Shown here: positions 13,435-13,769 of the stretch, piece by piece
Position numbering within the stretch: the first letter of the stretch is position 1
How the letters are laid out: every line of letters begins with the position of its first letter
Assembly: GCA_030673005.1 (NCBI GenBank)
Contig: DAOVFI010000031.1
Location: forward strand, 1 to 13,769
DNA length: 13,769 nucleotides
Direction of reading: 5' to 3'
DNA from: Planctomycetales bacterium
GTDB taxonomy: Bacteria > Planctomycetota > Phycisphaerae > SM23-33
Notes under the pieces: generated by a model
Told to the model about the DNA's origin: nothing
Database searches by the model: none
What the model saw: the letters and a program-made list of their open reading frames with translations, nothing else
Position numbers and translations under genes: made by a program

Positions 13435-13769
13435 GTCAGGCAAATTATCGGCACTGCCGACATTGACGCAATTCTCGAAAGCAGGAATGAGATGTCGAAG
13501 CAACTGATGGAAATGACCGAAGGTAGGGTAGGGGATCTTGGCCTCAAACTCATTTCGGTCAATCTGAAAGACATCATGTTCCCCGGAAAGTTGAAAGACG
13601 TCTTCGCACAGGTGGTCAGTGCAAGAAAAGAGTCTTTAGCCGCTCTGGAAAAAGCTCGCGGTGAAACCGCCGCCCTGCGAAACCTCGCCAATGCCGCAAA
13701 GATGATCGAATCCAACCCGAACCTGATGCAGCTCCGCCTCGTTCAGGCAATTGATGACTCATCGGGCAA
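13435..13769 (+). pseudogene. C-terminal part of an SPFH/Band 7 (slipin/stomatin-type) protein, 5'-truncated and running off the window
   Basis: Reading from 13435 gives VRQIIGTADIDAIL, then ESRNEMSKQL, SVNLKDIMFPGKLKDVF, ARGETAALRNLANAAKM and ESNPNLMQLRLVQAI, still open at 13769. These match the second half of the SPFH domain and the following helix of slipins (typical: LREIVG...LDELL..R, SV.IKDI.LPG.MK, REETAA.RSL.NTA, NP.L..L). The N-terminal half of the domain and the membrane anchor, roughly 150 residues or more, are missing: the frame upstream (13327-13434) gives unrelated Cys-rich residues after a stop at 13324, and no other frame restores them. Only 218 bases separate it from the previous gene. 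A small real protein starting at ATG 13492 (AGGA five bases upstream) or GTG 13429 is an alternative. Likely remnant of a rearrangement. Confidence 0.6.

Noticed and set aside
13395..13715. 106-residue minus-strand frame at the window end
   Set aside because: It is antisense to the SPFH-like reading frame, which has clear homology, and its own sequence has none.

Overview
The window looks like a moderately GC-rich bacterial chromosome. Secreted proteins of unknown role, a PL22-like/Gfo-Idh-MocA pair, a PduL-type phosphotransacylase and frequent TTG/GTG starts with good Shine-Dalgarno sequences suggest a polysaccharide-degrading member of the Planctomycetota/PVC group. That placement is inference, because no rRNA or other phylogenetic marker is present.

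Layout. Positions 104-3624 (+) hold two tandem paralogous exported proteins. Each has an Ig/PKD-like domain followed by a probable concanavalin-A-like jelly roll, and the second adds a beta-helix-like part and a Cna-B-like domain. A 167-bp palindromic repeat (3639-3805) separates them from a convergent gene at 3830-6124 (-). That gene encodes a striking three-part fusion: cyclic-nucleotide-binding-like domain, acetate-kinase domain and PduL phosphotransacylase. The kinase domain has lost several residues normally needed for catalysis, while the PduL domain looks intact. Upstream of the fusion is a 222-bp element with perfect 21-bp terminal inverted repeats and inverted 7-bp repeat arrays (6315-6536), so the fusion gene is bracketed by two different non-coding repeats.

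Positions 6565-8960 (+) form a two-gene unit: a PL22 oligogalacturonate-lyase-like beta-propeller and a Gfo/Idh/MocA dehydrogenase, probably for sugar or uronate catabolism. After a 317-bp spacer carrying nested palindromes and a good sigma70-type promoter, 9278-10914 (+) encodes a fusion of Sua5/YrdC (tRNA t6A synthesis) with a YwlE-like low-molecular-weight phosphatase. It overlaps rpiB by 4 bases. The same three functions are neighbours in Bacillus (ywlC, ywlE, ywlF), so this is conserved gene order with a fusion.

Positions 11102-13216 (+) encode a 704-residue exported, mostly helical protein of unknown function, followed by a strong hairpin terminator. The window ends inside an apparently 5'-truncated SPFH/Band 7 (slipin-type) reading frame. 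I see no tRNA, rRNA, CRISPR array or transposase gene.
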